From Nocardia sp. CNY236 (GTDB lineage Bacteria; Actinomycetota; Actinomycetes; Mycobacteriales; Mycobacteriaceae): 64,000 nucleotides of DNA. Under the pieces are notes generated by a model that was not told the origin of the DNA, did no database searches, and saw only the letters and a program-made list of their open reading frames with translations. Positions 26,371-35,321 of this stretch are shown here, one piece after another; positions within the stretch are counted from its first letter, which is position 1, and each line of letters starts with the position of its first letter. The stretch lies in assembly GCF_000482385.1 (NCBI RefSeq), contig NZ_KI519395.1:129707-193706 (forward strand). Direction: 5' to 3'. A program made the position numbers and the translations under genes.

Positions 26371-27432
26371 TCAGAGTTCGACAATGATCTTGCCGCGGGC
26401 GTGCCCCGTGGCCAGGTGGTCCATTGCGACACGAATGTCGGTGACCGGGTAGACGGTGTCGATGACCGTGCGCAGGTGATGTGACGCCACCAGTTCGGCC
26501 AACAGTGTCAAGTCCGCGTGCCGCATGCTGGCCATGAACGGCCGGCCCCGCTGGGGGGTGACACCGAAGTAGAGCAGCGTCTGGAGCATGCGGGCGACCG
26601 GCCCGAGGATGATGTTGCTCTTCGAACCGCTGACCAGAACATAGCTACCGGTTGGCGTGAGAATTCCTCGGCATGCGGCGAGTGCGCGATTGCCGTGGTT
26701 GTCGAGCACGACGTCGTAGCGTCTCTGGGTTTCGGTGAAGTCGGTGGTGGTGTAGTCGACGACGTGGTCGGCGCCCAGCGATCCGACCAGCTCCATATTC
26801 CGGGAACTGCAGACAGCGGTCACTTCGGCGCCGAGCCACTTCGCGAGTTGGACCGCAGCGGTGCCGACCCCGCCCGAGGCGCCATTGACCAGCACCGATT
26901 GCCCCGGCTGCAGCTCGCCCTTGTCGCGCAGTCCTTGGAGGGCAGTCACGCCGGTGATGCTCAGGCCTGCGGCCTCGGCGAAGCCGATCGTTGTCGGCTT
27001 GGCGACCAGGTGCTCGACCGGTGCAACCACGTACTCGGCGTACGCCTGTGACGCCGAGCCGAAGACTTCGTCACCGGGCCGAAACGGGGAGGCTTCGTCG
27101 CCGACCGTCACGACCCGACCGGCGAAGTCCGATCCGATGATCGGCACCGTGGGCTTGCGGATTCCCGCCTGCGGGCGAGTCAGCCACGGTGTGCCGGTCA
27201 TCGCATGCCAGTCCAGGGGATTGAGCGCGGCCGACTCGACTGCGACGAGTACGTGGCCGGGCGCGGGTGCCGGGACCGGCACGTCGGTGATCTCCAGGAC
27301 GTCGCTGTTGCCATACCGATGCCGCGCCACGGCCTTCATGGTCGTGGGTGCCGCTGTGGTGTGCTCCGCGTCTGTCACGTCCTGGGCAGGACGTGCGTTC
27401 TGTCGGGCCTCGGGGGTGCCGGATGGGCTCAT
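26371..27432 (-). CDS. Zinc-less MDR NAD(P)-dependent quinone oxidoreductase
   Basis: A 353-residue medium-chain dehydrogenase of the quinone-oxidoreductase/zeta-crystallin group. The body begins MKAVARHRYGNSDVLEITDV, with NPLDWH, IIGSDFAGRVV, GDEVFG, the nucleotide site VNGASGGVGTAAVQLAKWLGA, and the end HARGKIIVEL. No structural zinc cysteines. A GAGGT site precedes the ATG at 27432, so a 31-residue N-terminal tail is probably real; ATG at 27339 is the alternative without a ribosome site. Divergent from the TetR gene. Confidence 0.88.
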   Translation of the reverse strand: MSPSGTPEARQNARPAQDVTDAEHTTAAPTTMKAVARHRYGNSDVLEITDVPVPAPAPGHVLVAVESAALNPLDWHAMTGTPWLTRPQAGIRKPTVPIIGSDFAGRVVTVGDEASPFRPGDEVFGSASQAYAEYVVAPVEHLVAKPTTIGFAEAAGLSITGVTALQGLRDKGELQPGQSVLVNGASGGVGTAAVQLAKWLGAEVTAVCSSRNMELVGSLGADHVVDYTTTDFTETQRRYDVVLDNHGNRALAACRGILTPTGSYVLVSGSKSNIILGPVARMLQTLLYFGVTPQRGRPFMASMRHADLTLLAELVASHHLRTVIDTVYPVTDIRVAMDHLATGHARGKIIVEL

Positions 27433-27524
27433 GGTGACCTCGCTCGGAATAGGTGCAGACGACGCCGGTATGGGGTTCTGTGGCGATCGGCAACGGTGGG
27501 CGTTTTGTCGGTTTTTAGTACGCT

Positions 27525-27542
27525 GTACGGATCAGCCCGTAC
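27525..27542. promoter_or_regulatory. Candidate TetR operator
   Basis: GTACGG, a 6-nt spacer, then CCGTAC form an inverted repeat, followed by a second palindromic run CGTACGACGTACG (overlapping, to about 27550). It lies in the 177-bp spacer between the divergent oxidoreductase and TetR genes and is the obvious site for TetR binding. Confidence 0.65.
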
Positions 27543-27609
27543 GACGTACGATAAGCTCATCCGGTACTGTCGTCAACCCCTCCATCGACCTGCGTCACCA
27601 CGAACTCGT

Positions 27610-28311
27610 ATGCCACCTCGCCCGTCTGTTCCCAAGCGCACCCTCATTCGGTCGCGCGTACTCGCAGAAGCGGTCGCTCTGGCCGACGAACTCGGTGTCG
27701 ATGCGCTCTCCATGCGCAAGCTGGCCGACCGCATGGGTGTCGGCACGATGTCGCTGTACACCCACGTTGCCAACAAGGACGACCTCGTCGAGGGGATCGT
27801 CGACATGGTGGTGCAGGAGATCGATGTGCCGGCCGCAACCGAGGATTGGCGTCGGGCGATCGGTGACAGCGCCGCGTCAGCGCATCGCGTGCTGCTCGCT
27901 CACCCCTGGGTGGCCGGCGAGTGGACCAAACGGATGCCCGGTCCGGCCCGGTTGCGGTTCATGGAGGCGATTCTGGCGACGCTGACCCGGGCCGGGCTCG
28001 ACGAGAGCCTGGTCTACCGCGGCTATCACGCGATCACGATGCACATCGTGGGGTTCACCATCCAGGAACTCGGCTATCGGTCGGCTGGCGGCGATGCCGG
28101 CCTCGACGACCTGGCGACCGGCTTCCTCGATTCGCTTGCCGCCGCGGACCTGCCCCACTTGGCCACGCATGTCCGCGCCCACCTCGGCGTGCAGGACTAC
28201 GGTGACGAATTCGGTTTCGTGCTCGGTCTGCTGCTCGATGGGCTACAACGGGCGCATGGCCCCGAACGTGACTCGTCCGACACCAGGCCGCACGGTTTCG
28301 GGCATCGATGA
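27610..28311 (+). CDS. TetR/AcrR-family repressor
   Basis: A 233-residue regulator. The N-terminal HTH lies at residues 12-60 (IRSRVLAEAVALADELGVDA, then MRKLADRMGVGTMSLYTHVA with the YTHVANKDDL recognition region). The C-terminal TetR_C-type ligand domain follows (residues 70-215; WVAGEWTKRMPGPARL, FTIQELGYRS). It probably represses the divergent quinone oxidoreductase gene and itself. ATG at 27610; upstream frame is open but passes through the operator. Confidence 0.88.
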   Translation: MPPRPSVPKRTLIRSRVLAEAVALADELGVDALSMRKLADRMGVGTMSLYTHVANKDDLVEGIVDMVVQEIDVPAATEDWRRAIGDSAASAHRVLLAHPWVAGEWTKRMPGPARLRFMEAILATLTRAGLDESLVYRGYHAITMHIVGFTIQELGYRSAGGDAGLDDLATGFLDSLAAADLPHLATHVRAHLGVQDYGDEFGFVLGLLLDGLQRAHGPERDSSDTRPHGFGHR

Positions 28312-29094
28312 CGCCTGCGAGGGTTCACTCCCGGTGGTGACCCGTCTGTTCGGCCTGTGATCCGGCCCGAGGTGTACTCGACCCCAATTGTGGACAGTCA
28401 CAGCAAATTCGCATACCACCGGTAAATGATGAAAGTCATCACATACATTGGGAGGTCCCGGAGGTTAGCTGAGGTTCGTTTCATCGGCCGGCCTTCGTGT
28501 GCTGGGTAGAAATTCTGGTCCGTGACTTCGTGTTCGTAATCGGAACGCGCGAGGAGTGATTCAAATAATAAATACCGATAGGTTGGTTTTAATCTTCATC
28601 TTTCCGTTCGGTGAATCGGGTGTGAACAGCGGAGTTCCCACGCTCTGATCTGTCGGCGCGCCCTCTGTGGCCGGCGCCACATCCCCTCACTATGTCTCTC
28701 GCGTCGAAATGTCTGAGACAGCGTATGTCCGAGCCACGAGTTTGTGGCATTCCGATTTGTCTTGGGAGACATATCAGCAAAATTAGCTCAAAGATTGCTA
28801 TGAGGTGAAAACTGTTATCTGCCACGAGCTTTCGGATTGCAGCCTGCATAGTGCGGGTGTACAGATGGGGTGGCGTGTAGTGGTGTCCTAGGCACCTGAC
28901 ATGTGTGGCGAGACGGCCCAATTCGAACGGTCTCGTGCGTGGCTATTCGGAGGGCAAGTGATCGCGGACTCGGCGGGTGTAGAACCCCGTGCTGAACTGT
29001 GGAAACACGGCTCTGAGCGGCCGGTGGGGCGTCGATCGGCAGATAAATCGTGCGCGGAGGCGAAGGCCCGCCGCGCGATAGAGGGAGACGCTGA
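28312..29094. promoter_or_regulatory. Long AT-rich leader upstream of the lipid/amine operon
   Basis: 783 bp without a credible gene on either strand, visibly lower in GC than the flanks around 28540-28830. It holds the palindrome TGATGA-aag-TCATCA (about 28427-28441) followed by GGGAGG at about 28451-28456. As the only sizeable gap before twelve closely packed genes, it must contain the operon's promoter and any specific control sites. Exact -35/-10 boxes cannot be fixed by eye. Confidence 0.5.
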
Positions 29095-29364
29095 ATGAAG
29101 GAATCCGACGCCGTAGGTGAACGCATTCGGGCGATGTTCGCGCAGGGCCTGCAGGTGGCCGACATCGACCTGGATACCCCGTTGCTGGACTATGGCCTGG
29201 ACTCTGTGCGATCGGTGGAATTGGTGATCGAACTCGAACGGGAGTTCGGCATCACGATCTCGGACGAGGAGGCTTCGACGCTGCACACTGCCCGGGATGT
29301 GATCGCTAGTGTGACAGCCAAGATGGCACACGACCAGCGCGCCGGAGCCGGAGCACGGGCGTGA
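29095..29364 (+). CDS. Acyl carrier protein 1
   Basis: An 89-residue phosphopantetheine carrier. The attachment motif is YGLDSVRSVEL, with Ser37 as the 4'-phosphopantetheine site. Helix I and the acidic helix II (VELVIELEREFGITISDEEA) are typical ACP/PCP features. It opens the operon and its stop overlaps the next start (GTGA), so carrier and reductase/aminotransferase fusion are made together. It probably holds the acyl chain for the fused acyl-ACP reductase. Confidence 0.9.
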   Translation: MKESDAVGERIRAMFAQGLQVADIDLDTPLLDYGLDSVRSVELVIELEREFGITISDEEASTLHTARDVIASVTAKMAHDQRAGAGARA

Positions 29365-32300
29365 CCGAGTACACCGAGGCGCTGGCGCGGCACCCGGTCG
29401 TCGGTTCCGGTTCGTTCGCCGACTTCGCCGAGTTCAACCGACCCGGTCTGGCCCGACTGCTGCAGGCCTGTGCCCTGGACGTGGTGTATACCGCCGCTGA
29501 CGGTGACCACCTGGTTCGTGCCGATGGCACTCGCGTGCTGGACCTCGTCGGCGGTTTCGGCGCCGCGTTGTTCGGGCACAACCACCCAGCCCTGGTGCGG
29601 GCGGCCACGGCACTGTTGAACCAGCAGGTTCCGTTCGTGGCCCAGGGCAGTGTTCGTCCCGGCGTGGCGCGACTGGCCAGGCGACTGTCCGAGTCGGTCG
29701 GTGCGAGTACCGGACAGGACTATGTCGTCACGTTCGGTTCCACCGGAGCCGACGCTGTCGAAGCGGCGATCAGGCACGCCACGGTGGCGCACAATCGGGC
29801 GTTGTCGACGCTGGAATCCGAGACCCGACGCACACTGCGGCGATTGCGTCGCGACCGCGTACACAACGTCCGGCCATCCGCGCCAGCCGATGACGTCGAA
29901 ACACGCACGGCTGCAGCGGTACTCACCGATACGCTCGAGCAGATCGCACGGCTGCGCGAACGTGGACCCGTCTTCGTGTCGTTGTCGGGCGCCTTCCATG
30001 GCAAGAGTGCTGGAGCCTTCGCACTCACCGAACAAGCCGACACCCCCTCCGACCTGATCGTGCCCGGACCCGAGCGGCGCCGAATCACGACATGGGCGCC
30101 CGACGAGGTGGCGAACGCCTTCGCCGACCAGCTGTGCACAGTGGGCGCCATCGGTTTCGATGCCACCGGCGCGCCGGTCCGTACCCGGCGCCACCTGTCG
30201 CCGGTCGCGGCGGTGTTCGCCGAACCGATCCAGGGTGAAGGGGGAGTCCAGGAACTGCCCGACGACACCCTGCGGGCTTTGCGTGAATTCGCCGACCGCC
30301 ATGGGGCGGCACTGGTCTTCGATGAGATCCAGTGCGGTATGGGACGGACCGGCACCTTCTTGGCCTCGACACCGTCGGGGGTGCGCGCGGACTACTACTT
30401 GCTGTCCAAGTCGCTGGGCGGCGGATTGACCAAGATCGCCGCATTGCTGGTGGATCGCCGGTACTCCATTGCCGACTTCGGGCGGTACCACACCTCCACC
30501 TTCGCCGACGACGAACTGTCGGCCGCGGTCGCGGACGCTGCTCTGGATCTGGCGCACGACAACCAGACCCGGATCCGCGACACCGGGAAGCGCTTGCGGT
30601 CGGCATTGGACGCGGTGGCCCAGCGCTGGCCCAAACAGATCATCGACGTGCGTGGTCGCGGTCTGCTGCACGGAGTGGAACTGCGGCCGCCGGAGCCGGA
30701 ATCCTCCCTATTGCGGGAGATCTGCGCTGCGGACATGTTCGGCTACGTGGTGGCCGGATACCTGTTGCACCGGCATGCGATCCGAGTACTCCCGACTTTG
30801 TCGGCGCCGACCACGCTGCGTGTGCAGCCCTCGGCGTTCGTCACCGATGCGGACATCGACCGGCTGATAGCGGCTTTGGACGATGTGGCGGCGCTATTGC
30901 AGCGTGGCCGATTCGACCTGCTACTGGCACACTTGGCCACGCCGGGCGCTACCGCGACTCGGGCGGTGGATCGTGCCCCGCTGCCCTGGCGTGACGACCT
31001 GCCGCCGGCCCGCCCCCGAAACGCTCCCACCAGAGTGGCTTTTCTGGCGAATCTGCCCGAGACCTCGGATCTGCGCCGGTTCGCCCCCGAGCTGACGGTA
31101 TGGACCGACTCGCAATTCGCCGCACTGCTGGAACGGCTGCGCGCAGTAGCCGATCCCTTCGAATTGACCCGACAGATCGTGTCGTCACCGACCGGCGCCG
31201 AGGTCGAGATCCTGCTGATCGCGGTGCCGCTGACGGCCGAGCAGATCGTCGCGCACCAGCGCGCCGGCGAACGTACGCATGTACGGGACCTGGTGTTGCA
31301 CGCGATCGAGCAGGCGGTGGCAGCCGGCGCCGAGGTCATCGGGTTGGGCGGCTATACCTCGATCGTCACCGACGCCGCACGCGAGGTGGCCGAAGACACC
31401 ATCACAGTGACCTCGGGCAATTCACTCACCGCGGCCTGCGCTCTGGATGTGCTGCGCGCCGAACTGGCCACGCTCGCACCGCACCAGCGGCGGGTCGGCA
31501 TCCTCGGCGCATTGGGCAATATCGGTGCCGTCATGGCCGATTTGCTGGCTCCCCTGGCCGATACGCTGGTTCTGGTGGGCCGGCCCGGCGCCGGAAAGCG
31601 GCTGCGTCGAGTAGCCGACGTTCTCCCGGTCGAGGTCGTGGTGAGCGAGGATCTCACCGCCCTGCGTGATTGCCGAGTCATCCTCACCGCGACCAATTCG
31701 GCCACGCCGTTGATCGGCGCCCACCATCTCGCGGTCGACCATCCGGTGTTGATCTGCGATTTGGCCGTCCCCGGCGACGTGGACCCCGCAGTGGCGCAGC
31801 TTTCGCACATCACCCTGGTCGGTGGTGGCCGAATGGCCCTGCCGTTGGGTCAAACCCCTCCCTTCCGCGAAACCGGCCTGCCTGCCGGGATCGTCTACGC
31901 GTGCATGGCCGAAACGCTGTTGCTCGGCTTCGAGCCGCGCACTGCGAGCCCCTCGTACGGCGCGCTCACCGCGGCCGGCGTGCGTGCAGCGCGTGATCTG
32001 GCCGCTCGCCACGATGTCCGCCCGGTTCTGCTGCCGACAGGAGCCACCACCGTGATCACCCCCGTATCCGCATCCGGACCCACCCCGATGTTCCTCGGTG
32101 CGCCCGACTTCACCCGGGCCCACGCCGGCGCGAAAGCCGCAACCCTGCACGACCTTCTGACCGACGGGTTCGATGTTCCACCTGGCTTCGTGATTCCCGC
32201 CGATATGGACGTGGCAGAAGTCACCGACGACGAGCTGGCCGGCTGGGTACGGGCTCTGGGCGGATTTCCGGTGGCAGCCCGCTCCAGCGGCGTGCTCGAG

Positions 32301-35300
32301 GATCTCGACGACGCCAGCTTCGCGGGACAGTACGAGTCCTACCTCGATATCGCCGACGCGGCCACGCTGCGCAAGTACATCGAGCAATGCCGTGCGTCGG
32401 TGCACAACGAGCGGGTGCGGACCTACCTGTCCCGGCACGGGTTGGCCGAGGCCCAGGCCACGGTAGCCGTTCTGGTGCAGCGCATGGTCGATGCCCGGTG
32501 CGCCGGAGTGGGTTTCAGTATCGACGTGCTGACCGGCATCGAGGACCACGCGGTGATCGAGACCTGTCACGGCGTGGGCGAACGCCTGGTATCCGGGCAG
32601 GTCACGCCGACGCGCTACACGGTGCGGTTGTCCGACGGCGCGGTGATGGAGCGCGACGCCGGTGCGGAGGACGTCCAGCTGGGGGACTCCGACACCACCG
32701 CGCTGGCTGCACTGTTGCTCGAGGTGCAGGCGAAGCGGCATCGGCCCCAAGACATCGAATGGGCCATCGACCGCGACGGCGCCCTGTGGTTGTTGCAGTC
32801 GCGTGCGGTCACAGCGATCACCTGGCGCACCGATATCGACCAGTTCTCCGACGCGGACCTGCGCGACGGCGGCGTGTCGGCGCGAGTCTGCACGCCGATG
32901 ATGTACTCGCTGTACGACAACGCTTTCCAGTATTCGATGCAGCGGTTCTTCGAAGGTCTCGGCCTCACCGACGCGAGCCGAGAACCCGACTGGATGGCCA
33001 TGTACTACGGCCGCGCGTACTGGAATGTCAGTGCGGTGAAGGACTGCTTCCAGCATATTCCCGGCTTCGACGAGCAGCATTTCGACGACGATCTCGGCGT
33101 GCTCAACGACTACGGTCCACAGGGGCCGGCACGCACCCCGAATTCACCGCGAACCATCGCCCGCGCCCTGCCGATCGTCGTGGCGGTGCAGCGCAGCTAT
33201 CGTGAACAGCTCGCCACGGTGGAGGCATTCGCCGCGAGCTGGCCGGCGAAGTACGACACCTGGCGGGAACGGGTTCGCGCGCTGCCGCGGACCGACGAGG
33301 CGACATTCGCCGCCGACCTCGCCGATTGTCTGCTCACCGTGCACGCCGAGACCGAACGCACCTACTTCACGACGATCTACCACAACTCCAGCGTGCAAAC
33401 CGATTTCAAGCAGCTGCTGGACAAAGTGGACGCCGCGACCGGCGCGAGTAGTTCGGCCATCGACCTCATGGGTGGACTCGCCGAAATCAGCCATATGTCG
33501 TTGCAGCGCGGAATCGTCGAACTACACCGCGTGGCCCGCGAATCGGGTCTGGACAGCCCCGCGTGGGACAGCGCACTCGCGGCCTTCATCGACGAGCAGG
33601 GCTTCCATGCCGACGCCGAACTCGATCTGACCTGCCCACGCTGGTCGGAGGACCCTCAGCGGGTGCGATCGATGATCGAGGTGATGCTCGACAACGGCAC
33701 CGTGCCTGCAGATCCTGCGCTCACTTTGGTGGAACAGCGCAAGCGGTACGAGGACGAACTGGCCGCGGTACGTGCTCGGGTCCGGGCCCGACCGGCCACC
33801 CGGCTGCGGTATGCCAGGTCGCTGGACAAGCAGATCGAGCGGATGCGGCGCTACCTGGTCGCTCGTGAGCGGATGCGCGAGTTCTCCTCGCAGTATTACG
33901 CTGTCGTGCGCGCCTACGTGGTGGAAGCCGGAACACGCTTGGCGGCGACGGGTGCACTGGAGCACGCCGACGACGTGTTCCAACTGACCATCCACGAGCT
34001 CAGCGATCTGGTCGGGGGAAAGGTCACCGCAGCCGATCTCGGATCCACGATCGCCTACCGCCGCGCGATGTACGCGGGATATCGCGATCTGACCCCACCG
34101 CACGAGCTCGGCGGCGGGGTGACCGTCGCAGCGCCCACCGCCGAGGGTGGAGATCTGTCGGGCCTGGGATGCAGTCCTGGCGTGGCCGAAGGCACCGCCC
34201 GTGTGATCACCTCCCTGGCGAACATCGACGAGTTGCGTGAGGGCGACATCCTCGTCACACGATTCACCGATCCAGGGTGGACGCCAGCGCTGGGCTTGGT
34301 GGCCGGTGTGGTCACCGAGGTCGGCGGCATGCTCTCGCACGCCGCGGTCATCGGGCGCGAATACGGCATTCCCGCGGTCTTGAACGCGGCGGGCGCGACG
34401 ACCGCGGTCCGCTCGGGACAACGTATTCGGGTCGATGGCAGCTCGGGCGTGATTCGAATCGTGGACTCCGGCGGCTCGGAGTCCGAAGAGGTCGCCGAAC
34501 CCGCTGTGAGTGAACCCGTCTCGACCGAGCCGGTCGCCGTATCCGGGCGGGATTCGGTCATTCGGGTCGAGCCACGGGCGGAGAGTGCATCCGCCGCGCC
34601 CGCCCCGGAACCCGCGCCGGCCCCGGCGAAACGGGGACCCGCACCGACCATGCCGGATTCTGCCGCATTGCGCAGCTTGGGAAAGGACACGACACTGACC
34701 GCACGAAAACGTCTCATCTGCCTCGCCGGCGGTGATGGTTCTGGCAAGACCACACAGGTGGCCAGGATCGCCGCCGAATTCGAGGCGCAGGGACACAGCG
34801 TTGCCGCGGTAACGATTTGGGATGCCTTCCTCGATCCGAAGGTTTCATCGAAGATTCCCTGGGACAGCCCCGCCGATATCTACGGCTATTTGCAGCTGCT
34901 CACCCCACTCAGCCGCGCACACTTCCTGTTCCACGCCATGCAGTTGTCGTTGGACCTTGCTGCGTCCCGCGGTGCGGACATCATTCTGGCCAACGCCTAC
35001 TGGTACAAGTACTACGCCACCGAGGTCGCCCACGGCGGCGATCCGGCACTGCTACGCAGCCTGACCGCCGGCTTCCCGGAGCCCGACCGCACCTTCTACC
35101 TGGCGGTGCGGCCACAGGATGCGCTGGGCCGCAAACAGTTGCGCAGCGACTACGAAAGCGGCTACGGCGACGAGGAGTCGTTCCTGGCTTTCCAGCAACG
35201 TAGCCACGAAGCGCTCGATGCGTTGTCCGACGAGTTGGGTTGGATCCGTCTCGACGGCACCGCCGCGCCCGCCGAGGTCACCCGCGCCGTGCTCGACCAG

Positions 35301-35321
35301 CTACGCGAGGACGACCGATGA
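29361..35321 (+). CDS. Four-module fusion: class III aminotransferase, acyl-ACP reductase, PEP-synthase-like module, thymidylate-kinase fold
   Basis: A 1986-residue protein. (1) Residues 1-510, class III PLP aminotransferase: TFGSTGADAVEAA, EPIQGEGG, FDEIQCGMGRTG, and PLP Lys350 in LLSKSLGGG. (2) About 552-895, resembles cyanobacterial acyl-ACP reductase: GLGGYTSIV, TVTSGNSLTAACALD, Rossmann ILGALGNIGAVM, and candidate catalytic Cys848 in YACMAETLLLGFE. (3) About 900-1700, PEP-synthase-like: ATP-grasp AARSSGVLEDLDDASFAGQ, a long helical middle, and phosphohistidine His1660 in GGMLSHAAVIGREYGIP; no PEP-binding barrel follows. (4) A Pro/Ala linker, then a thymidylate-kinase-like P-loop domain from 1780 (GGDGSGKTTQ, Lys1796). 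Likely steps: acyl-ACP to aldehyde to amine, then ATP-dependent phosphorylation or ligation. Starts GTG in overlap with the ACP stop. Comparable stand-alone proteins are PigE/TamH and PigC/TamQ. Confidence 0.88.
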   Translation: MTEYTEALARHPVVGSGSFADFAEFNRPGLARLLQACALDVVYTAADGDHLVRADGTRVLDLVGGFGAALFGHNHPALVRAATALLNQQVPFVAQGSVRPGVARLARRLSESVGASTGQDYVVTFGSTGADAVEAAIRHATVAHNRALSTLESETRRTLRRLRRDRVHNVRPSAPADDVETRTAAAVLTDTLEQIARLRERGPVFVSLSGAFHGKSAGAFALTEQADTPSDLIVPGPERRRITTWAPDEVANAFADQLCTVGAIGFDATGAPVRTRRHLSPVAAVFAEPIQGEGGVQELPDDTLRALREFADRHGAALVFDEIQCGMGRTGTFLASTPSGVRADYYLLSKSLGGGLTKIAALLVDRRYSIADFGRYHTSTFADDELSAAVADAALDLAHDNQTRIRDTGKRLRSALDAVAQRWPKQIIDVRGRGLLHGVELRPPEPESSLLREICAADMFGYVVAGYLLHRHAIRVLPTLSAPTTLRVQPSAFVTDADIDRLIAALDDVAALLQRGRFDLLLAHLATPGATATRAVDRAPLPWRDDLPPARPRNAPTRVAFLANLPETSDLRRFAPELTVWTDSQFAALLERLRAVADPFELTRQIVSSPTGAEVEILLIAVPLTAEQIVAHQRAGERTHVRDLVLHAIEQAVAAGAEVIGLGGYTSIVTDAAREVAEDTITVTSGNSLTAACALDVLRAELATLAPHQRRVGILGALGNIGAVMADLLAPLADTLVLVGRPGAGKRLRRVADVLPVEVVVSEDLTALRDCRVILTATNSATPLIGAHHLAVDHPVLICDLAVPGDVDPAVAQLSHITLVGGGRMALPLGQTPPFRETGLPAGIVYACMAETLLLGFEPRTASPSYGALTAAGVRAARDLAARHDVRPVLLPTGATTVITPVSASGPTPMFLGAPDFTRAHAGAKAATLHDLLTDGFDVPPGFVIPADMDVAEVTDDELAGWVRALGGFPVAARSSGVLEDLDDASFAGQYESYLDIADAATLRKYIEQCRASVHNERVRTYLSRHGLAEAQATVAVLVQRMVDARCAGVGFSIDVLTGIEDHAVIETCHGVGERLVSGQVTPTRYTVRLSDGAVMERDAGAEDVQLGDSDTTALAALLLEVQAKRHRPQDIEWAIDRDGALWLLQSRAVTAITWRTDIDQFSDADLRDGGVSARVCTPMMYSLYDNAFQYSMQRFFEGLGLTDASREPDWMAMYYGRAYWNVSAVKDCFQHIPGFDEQHFDDDLGVLNDYGPQGPARTPNSPRTIARALPIVVAVQRSYREQLATVEAFAASWPAKYDTWRERVRALPRTDEATFAADLADCLLTVHAETERTYFTTIYHNSSVQTDFKQLLDKVDAATGASSSAIDLMGGLAEISHMSLQRGIVELHRVARESGLDSPAWDSALAAFIDEQGFHADAELDLTCPRWSEDPQRVRSMIEVMLDNGTVPADPALTLVEQRKRYEDELAAVRARVRARPATRLRYARSLDKQIERMRRYLVARERMREFSSQYYAVVRAYVVEAGTRLAATGALEHADDVFQLTIHELSDLVGGKVTAADLGSTIAYRRAMYAGYRDLTPPHELGGGVTVAAPTAEGGDLSGLGCSPGVAEGTARVITSLANIDELREGDILVTRFTDPGWTPALGLVAGVVTEVGGMLSHAAVIGREYGIPAVLNAAGATTAVRSGQRIRVDGSSGVIRIVDSGGSESEEVAEPAVSEPVSTEPVAVSGRDSVIRVEPRAESASAAPAPEPAPAPAKRGPAPTMPDSAALRSLGKDTTLTARKRLICLAGGDGSGKTTQVARIAAEFEAQGHSVAAVTIWDAFLDPKVSSKIPWDSPADIYGYLQLLTPLSRAHFLFHAMQLSLDLAASRGADIILANAYWYKYYATEVAHGGDPALLRSLTAGFPEPDRTFYLAVRPQDALGRKQLRSDYESGYGDEESFLAFQQRSHEALDALSDELGWIRLDGTAAPAEVTRAVLDQLREDDR

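Noticed and set aside
29190..30671. 493-residue open frame on the minus strand
   Set aside because: Antisense to the aminotransferase module; its composition is the shadow of third-position GC in the real gene, and it has no domain.
31422..33080. 552-residue open frame on the minus strand
   Set aside because: Antisense to the fusion gene's reductase and ATP-grasp modules, whose motifs are clear on the + strand.
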